DNA of 64,000 nt from Ophthalmolycus amberensis (lineage: Eukaryota; Chordata; Actinopteri; Perciformes; Zoarcidae). The notes under the pieces are model-generated. The model saw only the letters and a list, made by a program, of their open reading frames with translations. It was not told where the DNA came from and did no database searches. Shown here one piece after another: positions 22,013 through 33,571 of the stretch. Position 1 is the first letter of the stretch; each line of letters begins with the position of its first letter. The position numbers and the translations under genes were made by a program. The stretch lies in contig JAFEUB010000803.1 of NCBI GenBank assembly GCA_024529925.1, positions 497,001 through 561,000 on the forward strand, read 5' to 3'.

Positions 22013-22312
22013 TCATCTGCTTAACTTGGTCATGGAGGCATCAACATTAATTGAGATGGTAAATTAACAGTGAAAACTCATCATAGCTTAATTTCACTTC
22101 ATGTTTACTTCTCCTGATCTTTACCTCCTATAACAAAGTCCATAGGGGCATCTCAATAAATAAACATGTTATATTATATTATATAAGTGTTATTTACTGC
22201 TTTTTTTTGTGTTGGAATAAATGTTAAATATTTAACTGCAAAGTAGTAATGTGTGTTTTATACCTTCATTTTTTTTGCATTAAATCATACTGCGGTGAAA
22301 AGACGAACAGCG

Positions 22313-22402
22313 ATGGAGAAATATTTGAAAAGGAAAAATGCAGACTCTGAACTGGGCCCTGGACATACTAACCCAGATGAAAATTCTAGTAAGGGTCATT
22401 AA
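22313..22402 (+). pseudogene. hAT transposase first exon (partial gene)
   Basis: An ATG opens MEKYLKRKNADSELGPGHTN, ending a few codons later near a GTAAGG donor at about 22391. 'MEKYLKRK' is a typical start of fish hAT/ZMYM-type transposases. The remaining exons are absent: the next recognisable sequence is another hAT terminus and a SINE. It shows that copy 1 derives from the coding form of the element, while the 29800-37106 copy lost this part. Short and incomplete, so no protein is expected. Confidence 0.55.
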
Positions 22403-22415
22403 ATTGTCAGCATAT

Positions 22416-22730
22416 ATCAGAGATGTCAAACCCTCGCGCACTGGGTTAAGAGGTCGTCTGGGAACCGGAAGGTCAACGGTTCGATCCCCGACTGGGACGT
22501 GTCGAAGTGTACCTGAGCAATACACTGAACCCCCGGCTCCCCAGGCGCCTGTCATTTGGCAGCCCACTGCTCCCTATATACAGGGATGGGTCAAATGCAG
22601 AGACAAATTTCCCCCTTAAAGGGATAAAGATATGATAAATTCTATTCTAAATCCGGCCTGCGAGAAAATATCACATGTCTATCATAACTGGCCCGCCACA
22701 CCACAGAGCTCCGGGACGAAAAGTGGCGAT
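22416..22730 (+). repeat. hAT terminus (GTCAAAC family) split by a SINE
   Basis: CAGAGATGTCAAAC at 22416 matches the terminus of the element at 46377. After the SINE, 'ccggcctgcgagaaaatatc' and 'aactggcccgccac' resume as internal sequence of the same kind. The right end was not found. Confidence 0.45.
22428..22640 (+). repeat. tRNA-derived SINE
   Basis: A tRNA-like head with an A-box-like 'gggttaagaggtcgtctggg' region and a B box GGTTCGATCCC, then a body 'acctgagcaatacactgaac' through 'gggatgggtcaaatgcagag', as in common fish SINEs. A minus-strand relative is at 40862-40995. Not a functional tRNA gene: the acceptor stem is not formed. Confidence 0.75.
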
Positions 22731-23705
22731 GTGAACTGGCCTTTTTGTTCGACATAACGACTTAACTACGCTAAACCTCCAGCTTCAGGGACGGGGACGT
22801 GTGATCACAGACATGTATGATGCAGTGAGTCATCCATGGCTTTGCTGTCTATTTACCCTACTAGCTCCTACTAGGAGATTGTTTATTGTATAACTCCAGG
22901 ATCGTGAACAACAATGCATCATAGGCCTGATTAGGATCATAAGCATACACCTCATCCCAGCTGTTGTTTTTAAGTTCCGTATTTAAAGCCTCAATTCTCT
23001 CAGGTGTATTAACAGGTTCGCAGAGCTCGGTTGTTCTACATTTGGACGACGGGATGTTCCACCCAACCCTGCCAGCGCCCCGTGAAGAGGAGTAGGACAG
23101 TGTTCAGCAGGTGGGAACCCCCCCCACCCCCAGTGGTCCCAAAGCTTGTCTCCTAAGCAGTTCTCACTGTTGCACGACATGAAAGCTGAAAGTTTCTGCC
23201 TTTGTGCCACAAAGCCACACTGAATAAAACCTTTGCTGTTCACTCATTTCCAAGAGGGATTCACCCCTCTCACGGGCTCGACGACCCTGCCGTGAGTGTC
23301 ACATCTCGCACATTGTACTGAATGAGCAGTGCTGCTGGTGACTTGCAGCGTAGCAGAAAGCCCTTTTATAGCTGGAGGGCCTCCACCCTCCTTGACACTG
23401 ACACGCTCGGTTCTGATGAGGTCAGGTTGTAGGTGTTTTCAATGTGAGACACTTACTCATGCTACTCAGGGAAGGAAGGGAAACCTAAACCTAACATTTA
23501 TTTGAATGCCTGAACCCAACTATAGTAGTTATTTTAAGCCCAACCATGATGTTTTTCCTCAACCTACTTTCTTTTGAAACATGTCATCCCAAGGAACACG
23601 AAAAAAACTGACACTTTGTGTCCCTCTGCTTAAAACGAATAGGTTGCACTTTTTGACAATTTAACAAACTGCCGTGAGACTGTGTGGTCTGACCACAGCC
23701 AGAGA
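22731..23705. other. Unassigned interval
   Basis: No gene or repeat recognised. ORFs here are short and overlap without domain content. Confidence 0.3.
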
Positions 23706-24360
23706 TGAAACAAGCTTGTATAGATACTTTATTTATCTCCAGGGGGAAATTAGTTTGTAGCAGCAGCAAACGAAGTTACAGAGTAAACATAAAAATATTA
23801 AGTATGAAAAATGCACAATATATACAATACAATAAAATAACAGAGCGGAACATATTAAATTTAAGAAAATGTAATAAGAAAATACAAAAAATGCACAGTT
23901 TAATATACAATGAAATAGAATGGCATTAAATTAACCAACTAGGATAACTAAACAGTAGCGCAAGGATCACCAACAGCAGCAACAGTGTAGCAGTGTGTAG
24001 TCATGTGAAGGATGATTTGGCCAGAGGTGATTTATTATCGAGTCTAATAGCAGAGGGCAGGAATGTTCTCCTGTATCGGTCCTTGTGACAGCGGCGCTGG
24101 ATCAGTCTGTTGGAGAAAGTGCTCCGCTGTCCTTGCAGGAGGTGGTGGAGAGGGTGGTCCGGGTTGTCCAATATGGATAATAGTTTCTTCAGTGTCCTCT
24201 CCACCACCTCTTCCAGATAGTCTTGTTTGCAGCCAATGATGGAGCCGGCCTTCTTAACCAGTTTGTTAAGTCTGTTGGTGTCTCCGGCTCCAATGCTGCT
24301 CCCCCAGCAGACTACGGCGAAGTACAGTGCACTGGCCACAACAGATGATAGATCTTTGTA
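23706..24360 (-). mobile_element. 5'-truncated L2-type LINE, reverse orientation
   Basis: The plus-strand left end 'gatactttatttatctccag' plus 'ggggaaatta' is the reversed 3' terminus common to many fish LINEs. A reverse-transcriptase tail follows on the minus strand. Confidence 0.75.
24001..24339 (-). pseudogene. L2-type reverse transcriptase C-terminal fragment
   Basis: This 112-codon minus-strand frame contains 'VVCWGSSIGAGDTNRLNKLV', 'KKAGSIIGCKQ' and 'RYRRTFLPSAIRLDN', matching the end of L2-like ORF2 proteins (compare the plus-strand copy at 12689-13300, which has the same order of motifs with different residues). The polymerase core is missing. The frame ends with a stop at 24001 shortly before the 3' UTR. 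Isolated and inactive. Confidence 0.8.
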
Positions 24361-25084
24361 TCACGTGTTAGTAAAACACTGCTTTTCAGCCTGGCGTTAA
24401 GTTACTCTTTAATGTGAAAACAAATTGTATTACAGTACACAACTGGCCAAAGCTACAGCGGTGACAGAAGACATGTACAGGTTACTAAAACCCAATGGCT
24501 ATTTGTTAAATCTCAAGAGATGCATGGTTGAACCCAAGCGCAGATCAACAGATAATGAGGCAGCAGAAATAGTTTAATGATTTATTGACGCAATAAACTT
24601 TAAGTGTAAATGAAACAGGAGGTCCAGCAGACAAGTAACAAGTAAATCCAAAGACAGGTCACAACAAAAAACAAGAGCACCAAGCATTGGGAAAACTACG
24701 GCATACCACATGCTTCCTCAGTATGCACTTCATCCTGCCTACTAAATGAACAATGAAATAGGATTTTATCAACAGCCAGGTCGGTTTCAAGACACCCCAC
24801 CAGAAGCTTCATCACAGCGAATTTCCAAACAGGAGTTATTTGGGTAACTGATTATGATTACTTGATTATTCTAAACGGTTACCTGTACTAAAACCTGATG
24901 ACACATATTAACAGCTTTTTAGCCTGGCCCAAAATCTATAAAGGCACCCAGACACGATGCATTGTGGGTAGTTGAGTATGTGGAGTAAGCTCATATGTAG
25001 AAATTATTGCTAATATCCTATACATCCAGGCATTCGCGTGAACGCACTGAATGCTAAATGTGATGTCATGCTTAGTATGAATAG
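24361..25084. other. Unassigned interval
   Basis: AT-rich sequence with no recognised coding or repeat content up to the hAT target duplication. Confidence 0.3.
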
Positions 25085-25749
25085 TGTTAGTACAGGGGCG
25101 GACTGGCCATCGGGGTTACCGGGGGAATCCCCGGTAGGCCGACGGGGTTTGGGCCGGTCTCTGACATCGCCGGCCCCGACTATAGTATATGCTTCACAGA
25201 ACACGTTCAATTTACTCTAATACCGAAAGTCAATAATCAGTGAAAACTATCAACAGTATAAACTGACATTATACTACTCCTCGCGATCCGAGGACGCCAT
25301 AGCACGGCTGGACACTACGGTGCTTTTAAAAACTTTTCTGCGCCGTGCGGTCGTGCTGGGCGACGGTCGGGGCGGGGCCGGCGGAGGTGCGAATGGCCGC
25401 CGTAGACCGGCGAAATACAGGGGCGGCTCGACTGTCACGGTGTCCATGAATCGAGAAGGACTTCTTACTGGAACTGAAACGATGTACTGGGATTAAATTC
25501 TTTGTCAACAAAGAATTTGGTAAGTGACAAACTGCGTTTCTTTTTTTACATCTGCAGTAACGTTTTTATGAATAATATTTGATGGCTCGTGCTCTTGTGT
25601 GGTGGAATGCGTGGATCCGCTGCAGGTCTGCTGGATTGATGTGCTTTGTTGTCATATGAATATATGTGACTGGTTCTTATGACTTTGTGGCTGTCATTGT
25701 GTTAATTACGTTGATTTGACTATGCGTTGTCCGTTATTGACGTCCCGTC

Positions 25750-25971
25750 ATGCACGGATTCATGTATCTGCAGCTTGCGTCACTCGCTCGGAGACGAAGC
25801 CGTTTTGAGTGCGAGCCAGCAGCATCGCACCGGTACCAAAACGTAAATCCTTTAAAGGTGGAGTTGAAAAGCTCAGGGAGAAAAACAAGAGATCTGGAGG
25901 AAGGTGCATCAAAATATTTAAAAATCTCTGACTTATTTGGGAAACCACCGACTGGTGACAGTGTTATGATG
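25750..25971 (+). other. Candidate 5' coding exon of the 25-kb hAT
   Basis: An open frame runs from the ATG at 25750 into 'KSSGRKTRDLEEGASKYLKI' and 'SDLFGKPPTGDSVMM', ending at a strong GTAAGT donor (25972) in phase 0. The hydrophilic 'KYLKISDLFGKPP' looks like the head of a hAT transposase. The best acceptor before the main ORF (AG at 26342-26343) joins it out of frame with that ORF, so either another acceptor is used or there is a small indel before about 26430. Confidence 0.45.
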
Positions 25972-26332
25972 GTAAGTTGTGGCATTGACTTGGCCAATGT
26001 TAGCTTGCTTTTCACATATGAGGTAATGTTCGGCTACAAGCTAGCCTAGCTAACGTTAGCTAGATGAATGATAAATGTCCAAAATTGAGACCGTTATGAT
26101 CTGGTCAAATAAGCAAGCTGGCGCTGTTGACATCGAGATTATCTAATTTAACATGTTAGCCGTAGTTACTTGCTTACAATCGATGAGCAAGCTATCCATG
26201 GTGGTAGTTGTAAAGAGGGCAAACTTATCATTTCTAATAATTTATGTCAAATAATGTTTAAGTTAACCAGCTAGCTTGTTATGCTAAAATCACAGTGTTA
26301 CACACAACACTAACATTATAAACAATTTTAAT

Positions 26333-28831
26333 ATGTTATCTAGATTGATGATTCTGCTGCTGGAAACAGCAGCCAGGGGCCCCAGAGCCAAGATAAGCCA
26401 GGAAGACAGAGAAAGTCAAGGCCAAGATGACACAGAATGTGAAGGCCAAGATTTTGATTATTTCACCAGGCCGATGTCAGACACATTAGACCTGTTCTTC
26501 CGTTTTCACCCCCAGCAGAAGGCAGACAATGCTATAGTGCAGAGAGCTTTTTTTTGCAACGATGGCACAAACAGAAAATGGCTATCATACAGTCAAGACA
26601 AAGAAGCCCTCTTCTGTTCCCTTTGTCTGGCTTTTGCTAATCCCAGAGAAAGCAACTCTTTCATCACTGGCATGTCCAACCTCACACACGTACACCAGAG
26701 AGTTGAAGAGCATGAGAAGAGCCACCTACACAGAGGTTGCGCTGAGGCATATTTCCTCAGATCCTCAAGAAGCACGTTCCAGGACCTTCTCATGGGACCT
26801 CAGATGTTGCTTCACAGAGAGCAAGTCCGCAGGAGGCGACAAGTGTTGGAGCGCATTATAGACGTGATGAAGCGCATCGGCAAAAGAGGTTTGAGCTACA
26901 GAGGCAAGCAGGGAGAGGCAGCATACACACTTGATGATGACAACATTGACCATGGTAACTTTTTGGAAATGATAGTTTTACTGGGAAAGTATGACGTCTG
27001 TCTCAAGGAACACCTCACTCTCTGCATCGAAAAGAGCAAGCAGATACACCAGTCTGGTTCAAGAGGAGGTAGAGGTGCCCTTGTCACTCTATCCAAAACG
27101 ACCATCGACTACATCATCACCACCATTCAACGCCTAATGAAAACTGCCATCGCTGCTGAAGTTCGGGAATCTGGAATGTACTCGGTCCAGATCGACACCA
27201 CACAGGACATCACAGCCCACGATCAGTGCTCTGTTGTCATACGGTATGTGACAGACACTGTTCATGAGCGACTAGTTGCTGTGATCAGATGTGAGGCATC
27301 CACTGGGCAATACTTTGCCCAACTTGTGAATGACGTGCTGGAGACCATGGATCTGGATGTGAAGCGGTATATTGGAAATTCCACTGATGGGGCCTCCAAT
27401 ATGCAAGGCCGATATAAAGGCTTCTCTGCACTGCTCTCCGAAAAGTGCCCGACTCAGATCCATGTGTGGTGCTATTCACACATCCTAAACCTTGTGCTGT
27501 CAGACACAACACAGTGTGTACTGGCAAGTGGCTCTCTTTTTTCCCTGATGAACAACATCGCTGTCTTCTTCAGAGAGTCCTACCAGAGGATGAATATCTG
27601 GGAGAAGGAGAGCAAAGACCCAAGACGCAGACGTCTCACCTCGATAGGAGAAACGCGCTGGTGGTCCAAAGATGCAGCTGTGACAAAGGTGTTTGGCTCT
27701 TTTGGAAAGCCAGATGGGGCCCTGTATGTTGATGTCCTCCACACCCTCTCAGCCATTCAAGATGGAGAGACCATCAATGCCACTGCACGAGTCAATGCAC
27801 AGGGATACATCGGCCAGCTTCTGAAGTATGAGACTATACTTACAGCTCAGATCTTCCTGCGAATTTTCCAGGTCACGTCACCAGTCTCTAAATACCTTCA
27901 GACAAGTGGAATGGACATCCTGACAGCTCATCAGATGGTTGCGGCTGCAGAAGCAGAGCTGAAGGATATGACCAGAGATTTCCAGAGTGTCAAGACAGCT
28001 GCCGACAAATTTGTCCAGTGGGCCAACAATCAACTACAGGAGCAGAGTGAGGAGACTGAGCTGGAGGTAGAGACCACTCTGCCACAGAAACGGGGAAGAA
28101 GGAAGAAATCCATGCCTGGAGAGATGTCCCGAGATGAGGCTGTGGCTGATGCCGAAACATCGTACAAGATTGAGGTCCACAATCGAATCATGGACACAGT
28201 CCCAGGAAGCATGCACCAGCGTTTCCTCAAGAATGGCACTTTGTATGCTGATCTGGCACTTCTGGACCCGAAAAACTTCAGCCAGGTAACATCTTACGGC
28301 GATAGTTTCCCAGAGGCAGCACTCCAAGAGTTGAGCAAGTGTTTGCTGCCATTTGATGACAGAGCAACAGTGGCCGAGTTACAAAGCGAGCTCAAACGTC
28401 TGGCACGACAGTGGGAGAGGCTGAAGGCATCAGTATTTGAGGAGTACACAACCAAGACAACAGAACCCGGGCCGGAGGATGCTGAAGATGAGGCAGAGAT
28501 GGTTTACAAAAAGTGCTCATCTTGCAAGGACTGTCCAATCTGTTGCTACCGAGTTCTGAAGCAGTACAACCTCCTGACAGATGCATACCACATCATAGGC
28601 CTTGCATACAGGTTCCTGATTACCCTCTCTGTCACACAGGTAGCATGCGAGCGAAGCTTTTCAACTCTGAAATATATCAAAAACAGGCTCAGGAGCTCGC
28701 TCTCTCAACAGCACCTGGAGGCTTTTATGTTGATGGCTACTCAGACAGATGTTTTGCAGATGCTGGACAGTGAGAAAATCATAGACGGTGTTGCAGAAAA
28801 GAGTGAGCTGCTGCAAAAACTACTCATGTAG
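26333..28831 (+). CDS. hAT transposase with TTF-type finger, ORF of 832 codons
   Basis: The large exon of a ZMYM1-like hAT transposase. Residues about 55-140 form the TTF-type zinc finger ('ALFCSLCLAFANP' with Cys pairs, then 'VEEHEKSHLHRGCAE'). About 195-400 match DUF4371 and the RNase H-like core: 'VQIDTTQDITAHDQCSVVIR' with the first Asp, 'YIGNSTDGASNMQGRYKGFS' with the second, and 'IHVWCYSHILNLVL' with the conserved CxxH. The end, 'SVTQVACERSFSTLKYIKNR', is the dimerisation region with the catalytic Glu. No stop interrupts 832 codons. The listed start ATG at 26333 lies before a splice acceptor ('tctag' at 26339-26343), so the true protein probably begins in an upstream exon and enters near 26344. 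It acts in the nucleus on the termini at 25093 and 29434. Confidence 0.9.
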   Translation: MLSRLMILLLETAARGPRAKISQEDRESQGQDDTECEGQDFDYFTRPMSDTLDLFFRFHPQQKADNAIVQRAFFCNDGTNRKWLSYSQDKEALFCSLCLAFANPRESNSFITGMSNLTHVHQRVEEHEKSHLHRGCAEAYFLRSSRSTFQDLLMGPQMLLHREQVRRRRQVLERIIDVMKRIGKRGLSYRGKQGEAAYTLDDDNIDHGNFLEMIVLLGKYDVCLKEHLTLCIEKSKQIHQSGSRGGRGALVTLSKTTIDYIITTIQRLMKTAIAAEVRESGMYSVQIDTTQDITAHDQCSVVIRYVTDTVHERLVAVIRCEASTGQYFAQLVNDVLETMDLDVKRYIGNSTDGASNMQGRYKGFSALLSEKCPTQIHVWCYSHILNLVLSDTTQCVLASGSLFSLMNNIAVFFRESYQRMNIWEKESKDPRRRRLTSIGETRWWSKDAAVTKVFGSFGKPDGALYVDVLHTLSAIQDGETINATARVNAQGYIGQLLKYETILTAQIFLRIFQVTSPVSKYLQTSGMDILTAHQMVAAAEAELKDMTRDFQSVKTAADKFVQWANNQLQEQSEETELEVETTLPQKRGRRKKSMPGEMSRDEAVADAETSYKIEVHNRIMDTVPGSMHQRFLKNGTLYADLALLDPKNFSQVTSYGDSFPEAALQELSKCLLPFDDRATVAELQSELKRLARQWERLKASVFEEYTTKTTEPGPEDAEDEAEMVYKKCSSCKDCPICCYRVLKQYNLLTDAYHIIGLAYRFLITLSVTQVACERSFSTLKYIKNRLRSSLSQQHLEAFMLMATQTDVLQMLDSEKIIDGVAEKSELLQKLLM

Positions 28832-29442
28832 TGAGGTAATAATAACACATGAGTATACTGATATTGTTTTTTATTACCATGTGACTATAATGCACCTGGG
28901 CTGGCAGAGTTAGTTTAGGTTCTGTTACTTAACTTATTGTTTTGTTATGCACCTTCAACACCCCTACACAATCACACACCCAGCATGCAACACTACTGAT
29001 ACCACTGATGTTCACACCCCATCGTATGTTCTGTTCATTTCAATATAGTTCAAACTAATTCTACCCTCTGATTCCAGTTTCTTTATTGTGTGGTCTTTCT
29101 CTGCCGACATTCATTCCTTAAGGCTCTGTAGTTATACGTATAACCATCTGATACTAGCCCAGAGTTAAGCATATTCATCGAGCAAACTACTACCTTGGAG
29201 TGTTACAATAGCGAGTATTATTTTATTCAATGTGTCCATCCAGGCAAATTGGTGGATCCAAATGTTATAAAAAAAAAACATATATGATGTAATTTCTTTG
29301 TAATCATCGAAAATAATGTTAAGTGTATGGGTATTTTTCCAAGTAGGCCACTGACTGGTCGATACGTGCGATGCATTGAGTGGGCCGGTCTGACAGTAAC
29401 TCCCGGGCCACTTTTTTCCCCCAGTCCGCCCCTGTGTTAGTA

Positions 29443-29791
29443 TATGCGCTTCTGAACAAAGCCCTGGACACTAGGAAGAAGGGCTGGAAGGCTTGACACC
29501 AGTTGTCCAAAGAACAAAGTGACTGGGCTGGTGGATGTAGTGAAAGACTGATGGAAGAAGAGAGAACAGGTGACTCCAGGACAAATAAGGGTCCGGTTAA
29601 ACTAATCAGGGTCGGACTCTTAATCAAAACTGGCAGGAAAACACAGAACGGCAGAGAGAAGGGGGTAACAACAAGAAACAGGAGTCATATGACCAAATAA
29701 AACAAAGAAAGGTATAACAGGAGCAGGGTGGAGTATTAAAAAAATGATAGACAGGCAAGCGCAACAGCAAGCAGAAAGTGTTCGGTCCTGT
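29443..29791. other. Unassigned interval between two hAT elements
   Basis: Short non-coding stretch continuing the flank of the 25-kb hAT; nothing recognised. Confidence 0.3.
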
Positions 29792-30131
29792 GTCCTTAAC
29801 AGTGGCAGCTGGTCAATAGAGGGCCATGGGGCCTGGCCCCACCATGAGCCACAAAAAAAAAAGAATTATAATCATCATAAATTATACAAATTGTCAATAT
29901 TTGTGTTTTGAACTATGGAATGTACCCAGTAATGCGTGTAAAATATGATATCTGCGCAAAATATATGCTTTTCCTGCTCGTGCTCTCCGCCTGTGTGCAC
30001 GACACGTCTGAGAACGCGCAGCTAGGGGGGCCTAATCGTTTTTGCCCAAAAGAGGCGGGTCTATGAAGCAGTTTAGCCAATTGCTGATTAAAGATATAAA
30101 TGAGTGACATACAATTTAGCCAATCAGCGCC

Positions 30132-30789
30132 TGTGGTGAAACCTGACCTGAGTGGCTAGTGGTAGTGGCTAGTGGTAGGAGGCAGACACGAGAGACTTTG
30201 TTCCAATATCAAAAGGTGTTTTATTTATAAAAAGTGCCCTGCGACACGTGTTACCAAACATATATACAAACATTTAACTTAGCTTAATTGAATAACCCTT
30301 AACTCATCTTCCAGTAACATAATCCCATGCACACAGCTACCCACTGGTCTTCCCTCCCCTGTTCAGTCAAAGTCCTCTCCTTATATAGAGCCTCCTATCA
30401 GCAGGATATAGTTCCTACCATGAGTGCAGGTGACACCAATTACTGACTCACTAGTTAACAGACAAAACTTATAATTTACAGCACCCCTTTAGATAGCCCA
30501 CACTTGTTTATAGTTTACATTTTGCTATACACTAATAACAATGTAAAACTCATAACCCACCTACAACTCTACCGGTATATACTCTACTTTCCCCCCCATA
30601 CTTGGTCTGACCCAATGACATCACAGATGACATCATCCAGTGTATAAAAAGAGGAAATGGATGGGTGCCTCCCCCTTTAGCCTCTGGAACACATGGTGGG
30701 TATGGTAAGCAAACAATTGACAAGCATGGTCAGATTTATAGACGAATACACTATGGGACAAATGGTGTGTTCTCACCCACTTTGTCACA
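30132..30789 (-). repeat. 3' LTR of Gmr1-like element
   Basis: 658 bp; minus-strand TGTGACAAAG...TTCACCACA. Differs from the 5' LTR by a short 'ctagtggtagtgg' stretch, a few substitutions and a 3-bp indel. A G-rich polypurine tract (plus-strand 'accccccccttacg', 30793-30806) precedes it on the minus strand. Confidence 0.92.
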
Positions 30790-30809
30790 CACACCCCCCC
30801 CTTACGTTG

Positions 30810-31208
30810 TTACTCATCAGAGTCACGGGACAGGAAGTCAGCGATGACATTCGTGTGTCCTGGTCTATACTGGATCTGAAAACGATAAGGCTGGAGAGAC
30901 AAGTACCATCTGGTAATTCTAGCATAAGTGTCTTTCATGTTGTGGATCCACTGCAATGCACGATGGTCAGACTCGAGCACAAACTCTTTGCCAATCAGGT
31001 AGTATTTCAAAGTGTCCAATGCCCATTTAATAGCTAGAGCTTCCTTTTCCACTGTCGAGTACCTCATTTCCCTTGGGAAGAGTTTCCGGCTGATGTACTG
31101 CACAGGCAACTGGTTTCCATCCTGCCCTTGCAATAGCACTGCTCCGAGACCTACTCCAGAAGCATCCGTCTGGACAGTAAAGGGTAGAGTGAAATCTGGA
31201 CACTGCAA
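30810..31208 (-). pseudogene. RNase H of Gmr1-like pol (last domain)
   Basis: A 132-codon minus-strand frame for the RNase H that removes the RNA strand during cDNA synthesis. 'TDASGVGLGAVLLQ' carries the first Asp, 'STVEKEALAIKWAL' the Glu, 'ESDHRALQW' the second Asp, and 'HTNVIADFLSR' the final conserved Asp. It ends only about 20 bp before the polypurine tract and LTR, so it is the C-terminus of pol. No integrase follows. A frameshift near 31215 separates it from the reverse transcriptase frame. Confidence 0.9.
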
Positions 31209-33163
31209 AACCGGTTCTTGACACAGTTTTTCAAGTCTTTGAAAGCATTCTCAGTTTCTTGAGTCCATTTAACCTTTATTGGGCTGGATTTGCGAGTCAT
31301 ATCAGTTAGTACAGCAGATCTTGATGAAAAGTTTGGGATACGTCTGCGATACCAACCTACTAACCCCAAGAATGATCGTAGCCTCCTTTTGGTGTTAGGT
31401 GGTTGTGCAGCTGCAATCGCCTCAACCTTCCCTACCTGAGGACGGATGCCTCCACCTCCAATCACATAACCGAGGTACTGGACCTCTGGCTTAGCAACGT
31501 GACACTTCTTGGCATTGATGACCAGACCAGCACTGTGGATGCGTTGAAAGACATCGGCAAGATGTTGAACATGCTCCTCCCATGTTCGGCTGAAGATAAC
31601 GATGTCATCAATGTACGCTGCTGCATAGTCCTCTGCTCCTCTCAAAACTTCATCAACCAATCTTTGAAATGTTGCTGGTGCACCGTGTAAACCAAAGGGC
31701 ATCATTCTGAATCTGAACAGGCCGCTGGGAACCCTGAATGTTGTTAACTCCTTCGAAGATTCAGTTAAGGGCACTTGCCAGTACCCTTTACACAGGTCAA
31801 GGGTTGTTATGAAGTTGGCATTTCCCAAGCGCTCAATCAGTTCATCAACCCTTGGCATTGGATAGGAATCAAAGGCAGACACAGCATTTAACTTTGAAAA
31901 GTTAACACAGAATCTCAGTTTAGGGTCATCCTTCTTTGGAACCAACACCACAGGGCTACACCACTCACTACGAGAAGGCTCGATGATTCCTGTAGCCAGC
32001 ATCTCCTCCACGTCTTGCTTCAGTCCTGGAACAGGTCTGGCTGGAATGCGACAGGTGGTGTCCCTGATTGGCCGCTGTTCTGGTGAACGCAGACGAATTT
32101 GATGGTCAATGAGGTTTGTACAACCTGGCTTTAGACTGAAGAGCCCTTTTTGCATGTGGGCCTGTAGTTCCCAGCGTTTTTCTGCCGTAAGATTACTCAG
32201 ATCTGGAAACACTGGAGTCTCAGTTGAAGTGGGAAAATACTGCTCCTGAAGTTCTTCCTCATCAACCACTGTGCGTGCCCACATGGTTAAAGACTGCTCT
32301 GGTTGGTCTACCCACTCTTTTAGAAGGTTTACGTGAAAGACTTGATGCTTTTTCCGACGGTCTGGTAACAGGAGTTCATACGTAACAGGGCCAGCCTTTT
32401 TTGTAATCTTGTATGGCCCCTGCCACTTGGCAAGGAGACCACTGTCAGACGTTGGCAGCAATAAAATAACTTTCTGGCCCTCCTGGAAAACTCTCCTCTT
32501 AGAAGCTTGATCATAACTCTTCTTTTGTCGCTGCTGTGCTTGAACCAGATTACCATTGGCAAGCTCCTGAAATTGGTCCAGTTTGTCTCTCATCTTCAGG
32601 ACATACGAGAGCTCACTGCACTGCTGTTGTGGCATCGGACCCTCCCAGGCATCCTTCAAGACATCCATTGGACCCCTCACTGAATGTCCATAGAGCAGCT
32701 GGAAAGGTGAAAACCCTGTAGATGCTTGTGGGACCTCTCTGTATGCAAACAGCAAGAATGGCAGCCATCGGTCCCAGTCTGACCCTGAGTCATTCACAAA
32801 CTTCTTCAGCATAGACTTGAGGGTTTTGTTAAAACGCTCCACGAGGCCATCTGTTTGTGGATGGTAGGGACTGGTCTTTACACCCTGAATTCCCAGCATG
32901 CTGTACACCTCTTTTAGTAGGTGTGAGGTGAAGTTGGTGCCTTGGTCTGTGATGATCTCCTTTGGGATTCCGACTCTGGAAAACAGCTGAATGAGGCAGT
33001 TGACAATCTGGCGAGCCTTGATCTTCTTCAAGGGAAAGGCTTCAGGGTATCTTGTGGCATAATCGCAGACTACCAATATGTACTTGTGGCCTGCACTACT
33101 CCTTTCTAGTGGGCCTACAATGTCCATGGCAAAGCGTGAAAAGGGTGCGTCAATGATGGGCAT
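31151..33163 (-). pseudogene. Integrase core plus reverse transcriptase, one 670-codon frame
   Basis: The first 140 residues are the integrase catalytic core: 'FAMDIVGPL' (first Asp), 'IITDQGTNF' (second Asp) and 'HPQTDGLVERFNKTL' (Glu). A GPY/F module ('WQGPYKITKKAGPVTYEL') follows near 245. From about residue 360 comes reverse transcriptase: 'GIIEPSRSEWCSPVVLVPKK', 'FITTLDLCKGYWQVPL', 'MPFGLHGAPATFQRLVDEVL' and 'AAYIDDIVIFS', the catalytic YxDD. Both enzymes sit in one uninterrupted frame, integrase first, so the order is not a rearrangement between separate fragments. Upstream the frame stops at a nonsense codon near 33215, with the integrase zinc-binding part just beyond it. Confidence 0.93.
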
Positions 33164-33214
33164 GCTAATGAGGGGAGCCCTATCTGCATTCTTGCCTGGA
33201 GCAGTTAACTGACA

Positions 33215-33571
33215 CTATGGACAAGACTGGCAACATTTTACTGTGTCAGCGTACTGCTGGGGCCAATAGAAACGGGTAACCATTCTCGCGAATGTTTTTG
33301 CCTGTCCCAAGTGTCCTGCCCATGGGATAGAGTGGCTCAGGTTAAGGATTGTGGGCCTTAAACTCTGGGGAATGACTAACTGGTCACCAATCTGGCTACG
33401 GCGATACAACATGTCTCCCTTGACCACAAAGGCTTCCTTTCCCCTATCCATCACTTGGGTTGACTCGGGCACACATTTAGCAAAGAACGTTGTAAGTGTA
33501 GGGTCCTCTCGCTGTAGCTTAGCAATGTCGCTAGGAATAACAAAATGATCAAAGTCTAAAGGCTTTGACAC
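33215..33571 (-). pseudogene. Integrase N-terminal H2C2 domain
   Basis: This minus-strand frame ends at a stop codon within the HHCC zinc-binding region ('HSIPWAGHLGQAKTFARMVT' then 'RFYWPQQYADTVKCCQSC'). It is in the same frame as the integrase core at 33163, so a single nonsense codon at 33215-33217 is the only break between them. The segment ahead of it ('LDFDHFVIPSDIAKLQRED') links to the protease and is separated from it by a frameshift near 33560. Confidence 0.85.

Larger units (their letters stand above)
20693..22415 (+). mobile_element. hAT element copy 1 (longer form), 3' part truncated
   Basis: Starts CAGTGGCGGCTGGTC and is collinear with the ends of the element at 29800-37106. Unlike that copy it continues past 22270 into a transposase 5' exon, and no right inverted repeat is seen. 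A LINE (21417-22012) is inserted where the other copy is uninterrupted near 36760. Near 20999 it retains the site that received a gypsy element in the other copy. Confidence 0.75.
25093..29434 (+). mobile_element. Complete hAT transposon (TTF-finger type)
   Basis: 4342 bp with inverted termini CAGGGGCGGACTGG / CCAGTCCGCCCCTG and a perfect 8-bp duplication TGTTAGTA at 25085-25092 and 29435-29442. It holds splice-like 5' exons (donors GTAAGT at 25520 and 25972) and one large ORF. Intact termini, duplication and ORF make this the best candidate for a recently mobile autonomous element, along with 2268-4949. Confidence 0.95.

Noticed and set aside
22428..22510. Possible tRNA gene
   Set aside because: A and B boxes are present but stems do not close and a SINE body follows.
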